Source: Echinometra lucunter
Taxonomy: Eukaryota > Echinodermata > Echinoidea > Camarodonta > Echinometridae
Direction: 5' to 3'
Length of the DNA: 64,000 nucleotides
NCBI GenBank assembly: GCA_029962745.1
Contig: CM057157.1
Location: 30,097,973-30,161,972, forward strand
Shown here piece by piece: positions 12,685 to 27,500 of the stretch; position 1 is the stretch's first letter, and the number at the start of each line of letters is the position of its first letter. The notes beneath the pieces were generated by a model, which saw nothing but the letters and a program-made list of their open reading frames with translations, was not told the origin of the DNA and ran no database searches. A program made the translations under genes and the position numbers.

Positions 12685-12910
12685 AAGGCCGCCGCACACG
12701 ACACGCTTTTCTTGCGATGCGTCTCTTGAGCCTGATGCGTCTGAGTTGAGGCGTGCGATCCAAGCGCAGAAATTCAACATGCTGAATTCCTGCGCTTGTC
12801 CTTGCGACTGGTTTCAGACTAGCTTGCGCTTGAATTTCTTGGTTGATGACGTCGTTTTCAAGCGTAAGCTGAGCGCAGCGCAAGAAAAGCGCGTCGTGTG
12901 CGGCGGCCTT
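12685..12910. mobile_element. Fold-back MITE with AAGGCCGCCGCACACGACACGC ends
   Basis: The element starts AAGGCCGCCGCACACGAC and ends with its reverse complement, GTCGTGTGCGGCGGCCTT, with further pairing inside (AAGCGCA.. / ..TGCGCTT). It is strikingly GC-rich against its AT-rich surroundings. Open frames across it are a by-product of its composition. Confidence 0.85.
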
Positions 12911-14020
12911 AATGTGCTCGAAAGTCAAATGCCATGCGGGATGCCATGAAATGATTCCTGGCGATATTTGCCCGCTCCTTTCGATTATAATTCTCTGAAG
13001 AATTACGCATGTACTCACTTCAGTAACTGAGTAAAAATAAATGTTAAAATCTCAGTATTTTTTTTCTTCGATACAGTACTAAGCTTGTGGAACCAATAAT
13101 TAAAAAAAAAAATTCATTAGCTGGCAGTGGTAACTATGAATCAGTCGGGTAATTATGGTCCTTAATTTTAAGAAATGTATAAGTATAACCAAAGCCTCCT
13201 TGACCATGTTGATTTTCTAAACGCATCTGCCAAACAGGTGCAGAAATGAAAAATAAATAATAATTAAATAAAACGAAGCAAATAGGCCTACCATGTCTAC
13301 AGCAACTTGTGTCGGTATTATTCATAGCTTGAAATGCAAACTGCTTACTGAAGGAAATGCTACTATAAATTTCGTAAAGTCTTTGGAGTCGAAATGAGTC
13401 AAGCGAGAGCTATCAATGATCGCATTGATTAGCGAATAGAATTGTTCATCAGGCCTTTAAACATAGATGATTCCTGCTGTAACTATGATAACTGTTCTAG
13501 AACTAACTATAATAAATAAATGCCAAATATGGGACAGAATTAAAGCTAATGTTTTTAGTAACTTCACAAACGAATCCCCCGCACTTGCAAAGCAGACGTA
13601 GCCAGTTAACCTAACATCCTCGCTATGACATGAGCACTGTCATGTCCGGGCCTTCCAAGCGATCCCCCGCCATATCCGTTTTCCTGTTCTCTGATTGGTG
13701 GATGAGTTTTAGTCACTTTGGGCTTGTTCTTGGACGAACCCGCAATGTACCCACTTACTATCTAGTCACAACCTTCAAAGCAATGCCTACAGCATAGTAT
13801 ACACTTTTCTTTTCTCCCGGGATTTAAACAGGTGTTTTATACTTAATCAAATCATTTTCGAAATTAACTTGTCTGTCGTTATTGTATTTATTACGGATAA
13901 ATTTCGAGTCGAAAAATTGAGAGAGGAGCCAGTCTTCAAAGTAGCCGCTTACAGCTATCGCTCTTTGGAAGTTTCAAGGGTTTTGTGCTAATAATTGTGA
14001 AGTGATAATTTTCGGCCGCC
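12911..14020 (+). promoter_or_regulatory. Upstream region of the Cys-rich membrane protein gene
   Basis: No coding sequence. The inverted CCAAT box CTGATTGGTGG (13691-13701) and the GC-richer stretch 13570-13700 are plausible promoter parts. No clear TATA box was found. The start codon at 14021 has a near-ideal initiation context, GGCCGCCATG. The transcription start cannot be placed from sequence. Confidence 0.35.
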
Positions 14021-14272
14021 ATGTTGGTTCGGACTTGGTCCTCGGTGTTTTCTGTGTTTATTCTATGTCATATCTGTCTACTGGATGCAACAGAAGATGG
14101 AGCCGAGGTGGAAAAACGAGGAGCAGGAACGGAAAGGATTGGAACGCTAAGAACGGGAACAGGACCTACTACCCCTGCTAACCCAACGTGTAAAGTCTAT
14201 TCATTAACTCTGGTTGGAGATGATTCGCATTATTATGCTTGCTGTGAGGGAACAACTATTACAGGAGATCCG
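14021..14272 (+). CDS. Cys-rich membrane protein, exon 1 (start, signal peptide)
   Basis: ATG in the context GCCGCCATG, then a hydrophobic leader and an ATEDGAEVEKRGAG spacer. The first cysteine-bearing segment, CKVYSLTLVGDDSHYYACC, follows. The donor after GATCCG would be GTTGGT, a weak site. A GTATTA donor at 14277 joined to a second acceptor at 14972/14973 also keeps frame and differs by only one or two residues. Reading on past the donor enters a GA microsatellite and is not real coding. Confidence 0.75.
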
Positions 14273-14362
14273 GTTGGTATTAGCGTACTTTTTTCAGTGG
14301 AGAGACAGAGAAAAGAAGAGAGGGAAGGGGGAGGGGGAAGGAGGGAGACAAGGATAGAAAGG

Positions 14363-14420
<58 letters not shown>

Positions 14421-17400
14421 ATGTAGTGGGTAAGGAAATGGAAACTTAGATCTCACCTATTAAGAAAATATTCAGGCCTAAAATATTGTTTTAATTCGAT
14501 TTGACTTCATTCAGTGGAACATCCTATACTGAATTCGTTTTATACATGTATACTGAATCAAGTAAACTAGTGGAAACTATTCATAAATAATATAAGATCT
14601 ATATCAGCATACCGTACATGTCTTATACTTGAGCCTACCTACTAATTCACATATGTTTCTATATCGAAAGGCAGGCCCATATCATTATTATCATCTCTCT
14701 CTCTCTCTCTGGAAAGGGGGGGGGGGAGAAAATGACGACAAACTTATTGACAATACCATCCCAAAACGAAACAAAACAAAACGCGTTATGACATTATCGG
14801 ATCCGCTAAAATTTAGGGCCTTTTGACTATCAACAGGATCAATAAATTAAAAAGTAAACTAAAAGAAAAAATATTATTACTTCATTTATTCACGTAATGA
14901 GATAATCTTTCCTCCCGTTATAAATCTGTTTTTAATTTCTTTTCTATTTCAAAATTATATGTTTTTAGGAAGTAGTGAATTGGGATTGTGATCCACCACG
15001 TAAAACTTACGCGACATTGAACGAGAGCAGGCCTTTCTACTGCGGGGGTATCACCGGAGAGGCTAATGCTAGAAAACGGTAGGTACAAGACTCTATGGAA
15101 ATATATATATATTTTTTTCTATTTTGATGAGCTTCTGTTTTTCATGCTATTATCATGTTCGTTGGACTTATCTGTATATAGGGAAGGAAAGATACTGAGA
15201 AAATTCCTTTTAGCTTGTTACCAAAAATCCGTTGTTCCTTATGATTAGCTGACAACGAAAAGGATTTTGATTCAGGGGTTCTCTTCGACCCTTCTATATA
15301 CACAGAATACATGCAGAATCATTTCCATTGTGTATTGTTTAACAGCCCAAATTATTAAAAAAAAAAGATACATCAAAATTTCCCGGGCTTACCTAGATTT
15401 ACCGTAAACAAGACCGAAAATTTAAAACGCAGAGAAAAGTAACTAAGTTGAAATTGGCATTGGAAGGAAGTTTCAACACATCTTAATGACCTGTGTTAAT
15501 AGGAGTTCACACTTTATACTTCCTTTATAGAACTCTGTGAGATCAGCAAACAGTATATACCGTATCTAGGGGAAAAGGCTCCCGGGGGCAAGCGCTGAAA
15601 TCCCAGCAAACACATAACGTTTTCAGAACGTTTCCTCAAAGTATTTTTGAGGTTCCGTACGTCTTCGTCTATATAAAACGGACGTTTTTAAAACGTACAT
15701 ATAACGTCAAAGTTTGGACTTAGTATTTACCACAAAGCATAGTTTTTTTTTGGAAAACGATTTTAAAACGTCAGTGGACGTTACAAAATGAAACGTCCTT
15801 TACAAAACGTTTGTAAAACGTTATCGGACGTTACAAAATTAAATGTCCGGTACCTAACGTGTACATAACGTTTTATCCTGACCTATTTTTGGTTGAACGT
15901 TTATTAAACGTGTTAAAAACGTCCAATTCCAACTCATTATGAATGAGCAAATAAAAACACTCTTCTTCAACAAATGTAGAATCGTTACCAAATTTCTTTT
16001 TTCCGATGTCCAAATGAACAAATAAACACATTCTTCTACAAAAAATCAGTCGGTTGATATCATAAATGAAATATATATTTCATTTAAATGAAATATATAT
16101 TTCATTCCCAGCAAACACAAAACGTTTCCAAAAAGTTCACAAAACGTTTTGTACCCCTTCCAACTTTTGACGCCAATGAAAAAAACCCCCCCGAATTTAG
16201 AATCTTTCTTTGGTTGGTTGGGATATTTTTTTTGTTGTGCTATTGCTTTTTTTTGCGCCCCCTAAAAGTGGCACCCGAAACTCGTGCCCCCTTGCCCACC
16301 CCCCCCCCCCTATACGCCACAGTCAGCAATGATTTCACATGCGACGAAAATGCTCTGATCTGAAATGTCTTAAACTACTTGTGTTGTGTAAGACCAGTCA
16401 TAATTCTAGTCATCTCTTATTTCGGCGAAACAAGCACAAACAAGAATTAAACAGACTAAGAACGAAATAAGCAAAAACAAAACAAACCTAAGCAAAAAAA
16501 AAAAAATAATTGAAATGATAATAAATAAATAAATGAAGAAATAGATGAATAAATAAATGAATAAATAAATAAATAAATAAATAGATAAACAAATAAATAA
16601 ATACATAAATAAATAAATAAATAAATAAATGAAAATTAACGGCTTTGTCTGACAGGGTTTTGAACCTAATTTCATGTTGAATTCTTCCAAAATGAGACCA
16701 AAAAAAGTCATAAAATGGACAGTGTAAACTTCTTCTGATGATGTCATACACAAATAACTTATGAGCAGAAAACTTTTACAGTGTAAATAAATAAGAAATA
16801 AAACGCACGTAAAGATTTAGAGTGTTTCAGCCGAGCTTATACCTGTGGAAATATTTCTTCTGTGAACACCAAGTGGACACTTTTGTATCCATTAATAATC
16901 GGGAGATCTTCTCAAAGAATGAAATCTCTCGCTTTTGAACTGGTGTCGAGAAATGATAGGAGTTTTCCTGTTCGTTTTCATCTATCATGGCTGTTGTCAT
17001 TTCCAGGTAATCTTTCTCAGTAGGCACTACTCACTTCTCTTCATCTCTCTCCCTCTTTTCTTCTCTCGCTTCTCTTCTCTATCTCCCTATCTCTCTCCCT
17101 CNNNNNNNNNNNNNNNNNNNNNNNNNNNNNNNNNNNNNNNNNNNNNNNNNNNNNNNNNNNNNNNNNNNNNNNNNNNNNNNNNNNNNNNNNNNNNNNNNNN
17201 NNNNNNNNNNNNNNNNNNNNNNNNNNNNNNNNNNNNNNNNNNNNNNNNNNNNNNNNNNNNNNNNNNNNNNNNNNNNNNNNNNNNNNNNNNNNNNNNNNNN
17301 NNNNNNNNNNNNNNNNNNNNNNNNNNNNNNNNNNNNNNNNNNNNNNNNNNNNNNNNNNNNNNNNNNNNNNNNNNNNNNNNNNNNNNNNNNNNNNNNNNNN

Positions 17401-18413
17401 NNNNNNNNNNNNNNNNNNNNNNNNNNNNNNNNNNNNNNNNNNNNNNNNNNNNNNNNNNNNNNNNNNNNNNNNNNNNNNNNNNNNNNNNNNNNNNNNNNNN
17501 NNNNNNNNNNNNNNNNNNNNNNNNNNNNNNNNNNNNNNNNNNNNNNNNNNNNNNNNNNNNNNNNNNNNNNNNNNNNNNNNNNNNNNNNNNNNNNNNNNNN
17601 NCACACACACTCTCTCTCTCTCTCTCACACTCTATATCTCTCTCACTCGCCTAGTAGCCATTGTTTGTTGTTGATGTCCGGTAGTGACTGTCGAGCGTGG
17701 AAAGGTTAAACTGACCAGCCCTCGCTTCCGTGTGAAAAGTGATTCAGATCCACGCATCCTAACAATACCAATTGTTTTATGATGTGTTTTTATGAGTGGT
17801 CATATGGTATTATTTATGGAAAATAAATTTTCCACACATTATGATCAAATCCTTGAAACAATGGAAGACATCCTTTGTCATCTCTAATAACATGACTCTG
17901 TTAGTGTACATAAAGCTGGTAAACTGATTACTGCCTGGAAGAAAAGACTCACATTTGTATTACTTTTGCGACCCCCCCTTCTTATTAAAACAAAATGCAG
18001 TGCTATAGCTAAAGGTGCGTTATTATACGTGTAAGTGTTTGTCAAAGGCATTTATATGTCAAGTAATCAGTTTACCTGCTTTACAACCATGATAACAGAG
18101 TCATATGCGTCTATATGCGGCTTGAGCACTCCACAGTGTATTTGGCGCTATCTGTTTTATTTATTTATTTATTCATTTCCTGACATAGGGTGGATAGCCC
18201 TTTCAGCAAAAGCTGATTTTCAAAGGGGTCCACACATGAAAATATACAACAGAAACGAGTGTAACAAAAGAATGGGATAAAACAAAAATATACAGAAACA
18301 GGTAAAACACAAAGTAAACAGATGAATATGATAAACACAATGCAAAAGCATAATACAAAAATTATATCTACGAATTAAACTAAAACATATAAGCTATATA
18401 AGTTACATTTATT

Positions 18414-18444
<31 letters not shown>

Positions 18445-18450
18445 TTATTA

Positions 18451-18508
<58 letters not shown>

Positions 18509-21500
18509 GATCAATATTTCTAGACGATTTGTATGATTTCGCAAAAGTTCAGCAAAAGCTTTTCAACCCATGTTTTTCCCTCCATAACTACTTTAAAAGA
18601 ATTAACGCAGTGGCGATTGGTCTCCATTACCACAAATTCATTTGTTTGCCTAAAGGGTCCTAGAAATGGCTTTCAAATACGACGATTTTCCGTATCTTTT
18701 ATAAGCTCACATCTTGCAGAGTCTGAGAGGTAATTTGGCAAGCAGCACACGATATTTCGTGAGTGTATGTGTTATTAGGTTATAGACGAGATCCTACTGT
18801 TCAGAGAGTGAGTTGGAAATCAGTAGTTATTAAGCATTTCCCGTCTCAACCGATCTGACAAACAAGTATGCTGGGAGAATGTCAACCCAAGCTGTTTTTC
18901 CACAATCTCTCTCGTCTGTATATGAGACACAAATTACTTACCAAAAAAAAAAAAAAAACAACAAACAAACAAACAAAAAATCAACCTTTTGAAAGGTTAC
19001 TCTATCTTTGCAACTTCAAAAACTTTGATTTTTATTCAGTCGACTTTCTGCCTCCAGCTGCACGCTCTTTCATTAACTAAACCGCAAAGTAAATAGCCTT
19101 CAAAAATGAAGACCAAAGCGTCAGATTTTGTAACCACTAATAATATTCATTAATTATTTTGCAATCAGGCAAAAGTACAATTCATGTAAAAATTTGCCGA
19201 GGTATGCGTTGCATGACATCTACCAGGAAATAGACATCATAAACATGCAGTTATATCGAACATAATATCATGAAAACAAAACAAAACAAAACAAAAACAC
19301 ACTAGATTCTTAGCAAAGTACAATAAAGTTGATTCTCATCAGCTGAAATAAAATTAACTTCGATTAATTTGATTCAAAGTTCGTGTAATTAGCAGTGATT
19401 CAAATCATACACCTAACTACATTAGTTTTGTTGCAGATGTCCCCTTTAAATGGCAAAGTTCTAATATGACTCAGCTTCAATGATTTAGGACTAAGCCTTC
19501 GCCGCGATCTTATGATCAGAGAGTAAAAACATGCATGTCATCAAAAACAGCGGCCAATTTGTGATGTAATTTTCAACAGGCAAGCATCTTAAAATTCTGA
19601 AATAAAACCCGGAGAGTTATCCCCCCCCCGTTTGTTTGCTTGATTTAATTAATACTTTGCCTGCTGAATGAATTTTTAAGGAAAAATAACTGATCTTTTG
19701 ATACCAGTGTTTTCTTTGAATGCTGATAATCTTTGATGCTGATAATTATTCTACAGACATGATAGATATCGCTCATGTATCCTAGCCGTTTTCGAGTTCC
19801 CCGGTCCACTTGTAAAGGAAAATAACTAATAATTACGATTACAATTTAATTCAGTTCTACGACCAGGGGCGGCGCCAGGGTATATTGATAGGGGAAGGGG
19901 CAAGATGACCCATAGGTAAGATTTACGTTCTAAATGAAAAATAAGGGTATCATATATCGTTGCATGACCCAGCCCTGTCTTTTCCCATGCTCTTCGTTCA
20001 ACCTCCTCTTTTTCTTCTTTTTCTCCTCTTTTTCCCCCCTTTCTTATCACTTGAAAAACCATGGGGACGGTCACCCCTTCTCCCCTGTAGCGCCGCCCCT
20101 GTGTACGACTATGACGATAGTCGATAGTAGTTGGTAAAGGGATAATTATTCTTGTTCACCGCTGACATAGCACCATGACTGTATATCCAGAAATGATCTA
20201 CATGTCAATACATATCCTCCGTGGCTTTAGCCATTTCCGTTTAAAACATCTAAATTTTCACTTCACGTTGGGTCAAATGTGTGTTTGATTTGTCTATAAA
20301 AAGAAAGAACACAGTAATGCTATATACTACAGAAATGTATGGGATATGTCAGGGGAGAGCTTAGTCGTGTTAGCTACAAGTTTATATGACTGAAAGACAT
20401 TTTTTCCGTTCTACGGTGGATGCGAAGACGTTCATCATGTTTGTTGCTTCAGAATAAACAGAAATGCGACGCAGTGGGAATTTCTTCATCAATCCTAGAT
20501 CATAATAGACTAAAAGTGTATCCATCTCTATGATAATTTTCAACAAAAACCCTCCATTTGAAGCGTTTACCATAGTACGTTAATTTGAAAATAAAGGAGT
20601 TAATTTTGCCAGTTTGCTATACACTTACATAATTCTGTGAAGGAGCTGCACTTGACTATATACAGACTTAATTGGCAGACGACATTCAATACGCGTAGGA
20701 ACGGACAGGAAGAAAGTTATCAAAGTGATTAGGTGCGTTAGGTCATAGGGCATGATCCAAAGGTATATTGATTTGGTTAGGTTGGCAAATTTTCGTCGTT
20801 TAACTTGCACTGAGAACAAATAGAAAAGGATTTGACAATCCAATCATATAACATAGTGATCTGTGCCCGTTTTGTTGTTGTTGTTTATTTCTATCATGCA
20901 TTTTTGTCTCTCAGTAGAGAAAGTGTTGTACCCTTTTCTAAGAACAAATGATTTCTCCTACTCCTTCTTCTTCTTCTTCTTCTTCTTCTTCTTCTTCTTC
21001 TTCTTCTTCTTCTTCTTCTTTTCCTTTCTTTTCTTTTATCTCCTTGTTTGATGTTTCTCTTCATCTACAGTATTTATCTATAATCACATGTGCTTTTTTA
21101 ACATGATGCATAATGAATTGCATAAAATATACGGGTATACAAAAATGACGACTACTCAACCGTGACGAAAAATGAAATCGCAAACACCTTAAAGGTAATT
21201 TGGTCTCTTCAAAATTATCGTTCAGCATGAAATTTACACGATCATCACTTATTACGTCATAATGCGTTGTAATATCCGTCGACATATTGCTGTTGATATT
21301 ATCTCAACCTTTATCATGTATTTTGGGAAAAGGAAGTTTACAAACACAGATACCTCCGTGAGATTAAGCGAAATTACACGGATATTGGCACAAAGTCAAT
21401 TTGCAAGTTGATATGATTGTGTAACACGTGGGACCTATTGCAAAACAGATATTTATTTACTTTCATAATCTATTGTTTGTTGTTCTTGTTGTGTTAATTG

Positions 21501-24500
21501 TTTTTATGTTGTTTTGACATTTCTGTCACAAAGCCGCTCGTTATATCATTTTGCTTCACTTCTATTTATAGTTGTTATATTTGTAAATATCGTAAACCGA
21601 TTTCATTATTTGGACACAAGAAAGGATCCCGAAGTAGACTGATAACAGGAGAGGAAAAGTGCTTTCTAAATTCCCATTTTTTGTAACTTATCAAAAAACC
21701 TTTGCTATTTTAAAGAGAATTAAAAAAAAATGATGACTCGAAGCCATGTCAATTTAAAAAAAAATGTAGTTTCTGATTCATAAACAAAGTCAGAAGTACA
21801 TAAATTTCCATACTCTTGCAACGATATTCGATATTAAAGATGACAAGTACCTTTCACGGTTTATTTACAACCGATATACTTGTGTGCATGCAGGCCGAAT
21901 GAAAATAAATAATAGTTTCTCGTCCTCTTCCCTTCCCCTATTCAGCCTGTCTCATAACACTATGAACATGACGGACAAAGAAAGCGGACAAAATAAACAA
22001 CCCCTCATTCTACCCTTCACAATGGTTCTGGTAGTCAAACGAACATCCCTTCACTGCTATTGTCTAAAACATGTGGAACAAGTGTCACATGCATATTCAC
22101 CTGGAACTACATGATTAAACATAATAACTGTGATGGGATATTCTATTGACTACCAGAACCATTGTGAAGGGTATAGTGAAAGGTTGTTTATTTTGTCCGC
22201 TTTCTTTGTCCGCCAAGTTCATAGTGTAAGTTATGGCACTTTTTTAATCATTGTTATTTGTTCTAAAATGAAATGACAATTATTCTGAGTTCATCTGGAC
22301 AGTGTGGTAACCAAAAATGAATGTAATGGAGTGTTACATTGTTTTAACTTCTTAGTTTGCTTAGCAGGTAAGAGAAATAGAAAAAATATGAGCTGAAATT
22401 TAACAAACAGCATTTTTATTTACAGAAAATATCAAATATCAAATATCAAATAACAAGGTACCCCTTCCTCCTCAAACTGGAAATACCCGGACGAGAAAAA
22501 ATGATTCAGTTTCACCCGGCCTAACATTTATCTTCTCCATTTCATCAAACACCATCACGCCAGTCATTATCCCGATCAGGGCAGGAATTATTTGAAGACT
22601 CATCAGTCTTTCTTTTTCAAATTGGCAACGCCAGTATTTTTCTTTTAATCATACATTTCTTCTGACATAAGGCCACGTATCTGAAATAAATATGAGTTGA
22701 CAATAACTTATATATTTCTAGAAGTTAAAAGTTGTCATTTTTTATGGAAAACAACGTTGCCGATGTAGGGATTTCAGTGCTTTTTATATCAACTCTTTCC
22801 TAAAATGCAACAGTGCGTAGGCTTGGCACACCTTCTTTCAATTAAACACTAATATCATTATCATGGTTATCTATCCGCGTACACAGCATAGGGCCCTGAA
22901 CCATACCACCTACTCTTGATACGTGTAACACACCTGGGGAGCGTTTCATGAAGAGTTTTGTCGGTGAAAATCACCGACAAATGTTATAAGCTACTGAAAA
23001 TCCTCGCATCTGATTGGCTGAAAGCAAATTAGTCAGTGAAAATCACCGACAAAACTCTTCATGAAACGCTCCCCTGAACATTCATCAGCCAATACCACGG
23101 TGCTAAAACAACACCAACAGCCCATTATATCAACTTTGTGATGACGTCACAGTGTAATATGTTGTTGTTATTGTTGCTATTTCTTTGAATGTGTTTTTTT
23201 TTGGGTCTTATTTTTCATTCTGGTTTGAATTTAAAAACTCTCTTATTGCAATGTTACATTCTAAGTTAAAATCAAGGAGAGGAATAACTGTGACCACTTT
23301 AATTCGATTCATTTCATTTTATTTTATTGTCGGTATTGTCCATGATTATCAATGAGAATCCGATATATTAATTATGCATTAATAAAAAATAAAAACCCCC
23401 CAGTTAATTACCAACAAGGATTGACGCAGGATCCCTTAACACATGCGTCATTCTTTGGTCGGTTTTTTTTCTTCTTCTCAGTATTCTCCAAGAACCAAAT
23501 GCGAATGGTCCAAGTATTTTCACATTATAACACGTATATATTTGTAGAAGAGTAGATACAAGCCGAGTATGTAAGTTTGTAAACAAAACAATGTCTTAAA
23601 GCTAAATGAAGTATTGAAGGAATATCTGAGTAATAGGAAATACGAAAAACTCGAACATGGAAATACGTATAAGCAGAAAACATTTGTTACGACAAGGTTA
23701 TACACGGGGGTGCCGGGAAGCGAAATTTTTTTCCTACGACATTTTCGCTCCTTGCGCGTGCGCACATGGTCATTCTCCACGACTTCATAAATATTCATAT
23801 GTACGTCATTGTGCCATTGATCAACGCATGCGCACATGGTCATTCTCTGAGACGACCTCACAAAATATTCGTAGGTAGGCTACGTCATAGGGGTGTCCGT
23901 AAACAGGTGTGCCTGTCCGCCGGAACACAAGGTGTCGAAACATAGGCATGCCGGAAGACAGAGGTGTCGAAATAAAGGGATGCCGGAATATACTTTGATG
24001 GCACATAGGTGATTCGACAACACAAACACACCACAAAATTACAAAAGTGAAAGCCTTGCAAATGGGTGGAAAATGTGGTTTCCTAAAAAGATGTAAATGT
24101 TTGCAATGAAGTATAGAATATCTCATTTGAGAATATAATAATTATACAGATAACTTTTCTGACTTATCGTTGGTTATCATGGTTATCAGAACAGATCATG
24201 TCGGAACATTGAGGTTTTGGAACATTTGGGTGTCGTAAAAATAAAAAGGCGGTAACCTTTAAACCTGATAATGTTGGATTACCATATATGGTCACGACGT
24301 GATGGATGTGAGCGCTTAACAAGAAGCCATTATTAATCTAACCTATCAGGATGAGATTATTTTGTTCACATACTTTACTTTTTAGATTTTTGTTTGAGAA
24401 AGTATTGAACATCGACTTTATTTCATATACGGGAATTACACATCTAATCTGGACTGTCATTTTTAATATGGAGCGCTGCTCAGGCTGTTTTGGGTTAAAA

Positions 24501-27500
24501 GTTACGGATGGCGCTTTTTGTTCCCATGGAAACGGTCGCCGTGAATCCGATAAAACTGAACATGCCAAAGGAAATATTATTGGCATGTATGTCTCAACAC
24601 TTTGCATTATCTCTGTCATTACATCCTAATTTGTAAAGGCATTTCTTAATTAGATTACTCCTCATGCCAACTGCAACGTTTTGATAAAGTATATTCATAA
24701 ACTTTATAAAAATGCTTAATCAAGTTAATTGGACATTGAGCCAGCTAGTATGAGTTAACGTGATTAAGATAAAAAACATTTGGAAGAATGATAACAACTA
24801 TAACCATGTTTAAAAATTTCAAGCATTTCAAAGTCAATGTACATTTAAATTCAATTTCATTTCATTTGATTTCATCTACTATTTCTTCGCTTATTAAAAA
24901 ATCACATATAAAAACAGACAAAATATACGGATAAATAATCAACACTCAGAAAACATCTTCAACATCAACCTCAAACAAAAAAAGAAAATTCACAATAAAC
25001 TGATATATGCAAATATATAATTATACTTAAATCACAAAAAATCACCAAAGGAGAACAAAAAATCATATAGTAAGAAATGAGGGAGGGGGGAACTTTGGGT
25101 AAAAATATCAAGTACCAGTGCATGAATATGAAATAATATCATTACACTCTTCATCATTGATAATGCGAACTGTTATCAACGGATCTTCATTATTCTACAA
25201 TGTTCCAGTGTAATGAAATGATGAGAATACTTACAACACAGCAACAACATCAGTGAAATAAGAATCAGTAAAAAAAAAAAAAAAATACAGATTAAATGGA
25301 GATTTAGCAGGTCTTGAAAAATTGTTTATACTCTTAATACTGTAATGGTAGCCGGTTACAATTAATTTCATAAATTTCAGACCACGTACCCGGCTGCATT
25401 GCTGCTTTAAACAACATATTCAAATGTTTACCAAAATATAACATTCAGTGACAATGAATCAGGAATTTACTTGTAATGCATGTAAACCAAAATGCATGCT
25501 TTTCCTTCCTTCTTATAACCGTGAAAAACGTGAACTAATTTCATTTTAAAAAGTTTCAATAGACTGTTTATAACCTATGATAACATTTCAATTCAATTTA
25601 TTCATTTATTCAGGTCCATTACAAAATACATATGAATACATTTAGCATATGAAATATACAACAAACCAACAAAAACAAGCAAGCAAAAAGTAGAGAGAGA
25701 GAGAAGATAAGATACAAAGAGTAAAAGTGTACAATTGATTTTACAGCACATGTATAGTAATGAACATGAAATGGGGAAACTGAAAAAAAAAAAAACAAGC
25801 AAAGGTTCTGTCGAGGCAGTCCCTATGTAATGTAAAATTACAAATTCATTTCATAAGGTATTTGAGCGCAAAACAACCATTCTCGACGATTACAATAATT
25901 ACTTCAAGAAAGACAACTTGTTCATATGCATGTAAGTCTACATTGCATACATTGTGAAAATCCTGAGTGATTTAAGATGACCTAACTTTGGCAGACTTAT
26001 TATACTCAACATCGTCGTTCACATTCTGCCTTGTTTATTATGTAATACAAAAGTCGAATGAATGTTATCCCACAGAAAATCGAAATGTCATAACTGGAAA
26101 ACAAGGTGAAAATTGATATGACCCAACAGGAGCAAATATCACACCTGATGAATTCATTCGAAAAGGGGATTAACTCACACTTTCTCCTACTACCCCTATA
26201 CCTATACTTCAAGAGGGGAAATAGTACTTTCTTGAAGGGTTGGAGATACCGGTATAGGGTAAGCTAGATACCTCTTATCCAGCCTCGTAAGCTTGTCTGT
26301 AACCATGGTAACGATAAATGTCAAATCTCCCCCTTACTATGAGCAAGCAAGAGAGCAGGAAAAGGGTGTAGCCTCGTCATATCTCAATTCAGTCAATTAC
26401 GGCCTCTTTTTCATGTTAACACGCTTCCTCACGTTCAGTCTTATTCATCCATTTTATCAAAGGCAAGGGCGGTTGCAATGATTTTTTAGGGGAGAGGGGT
26501 ACAATTCTGATATAAGTGAGAAAAACAAACATCTCATCCTTTCAGATAATTAGTTAAACATGGGCATCAAGCGGGGGGGGGGGGGGCACGTCCCCCCAAA
26601 TATTAGGGGATGGGAACAATATATTGGGTATGTCCGCCCCCCAATATTTTGCTTGTCAGCAAATTTTTTGTCTATGCCCCCAATTATTTAAGCCTAGGTC
26701 CTTTTTTTGCGTTGGCCTTTGTGTGTATGTACCCACACAAAAAAATAACAAGTAAATAAAATAAACAAAAATGAGAGTGTCCCCCCCAAAAAAATCCGTA
26801 TTTAAAGTATTTTTCTCGAGTTTATGTAAAAATACATTTATAGTCCGGCAGCCAAACCCGGATTTTAGGCCTAAGGTTGCATTTGAATGTTATAGTTTTT
26901 TTTTTAATTGATATCGACTGTTCAGACCTTCTATTTTAACAATCCACATGCTGGAGCTCTGTCAGCATTGAGCAATTTGAGATATACGCGAAAATCCAAA
27001 ATGGCCGCTGGCGGCCATCTTGGATTTTGAGTTTACCTGCTTTTAACATCCCTAGAATGTTCAAAATTGGGAATTAAGGGCTTTTCGGGATGGAGAATCC
27101 AAATCTGAGGTTATTTGGAGGATATGACTATGTTTCGATGTCTTGATTTAAAATGGCAGCTAATTTTCAAGATGGCGCCCCCAGCAGTCTATTTGTACAT
27201 GTACATATATGCAATGTTGCATTGAAAATCAAGTAGAAGATAGATTGAATATGATTGATTTTCTTTCTACAAGGATGATATTCAGAAACAAAAAACAACA
27301 AGCATAATTGTGACGGGGGAGAGGAGGGGGATAGACTCCTTCCCAAGCACACACACCCACACCCCACACACACACTTTACACTATGGAGGAAAAGCATAT
27401 GATGTTCACCTTTTTGTAGCTGACAAAAACTATATGTGTACTCAAATCACTTTATCAGGAATTTGAGGCTCAGAAATTAGTTATAAATTCATTTATTAAG

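Noticed and set aside
12674..13018. 114-codon minus-strand frame
   Set aside because: Most of it covers the GC-rich palindromic MITE; both strands are open because of its composition.
14273..14449. Continuation of exon 1 frame through the GA tract
   Set aside because: Arg/Glu simple sequence after a plausible donor; the downstream exons fit only if splicing occurs before it.
16935..17654. Open frames of 173-239 codons
   Set aside because: They consist of 500 N plus flanking CT/CA microsatellite.
23352..24629. Cluster of overlapping open frames of 60-113 codons
   Set aside because: No family resemblance, opposing strands both open, and no consistent splice sites.
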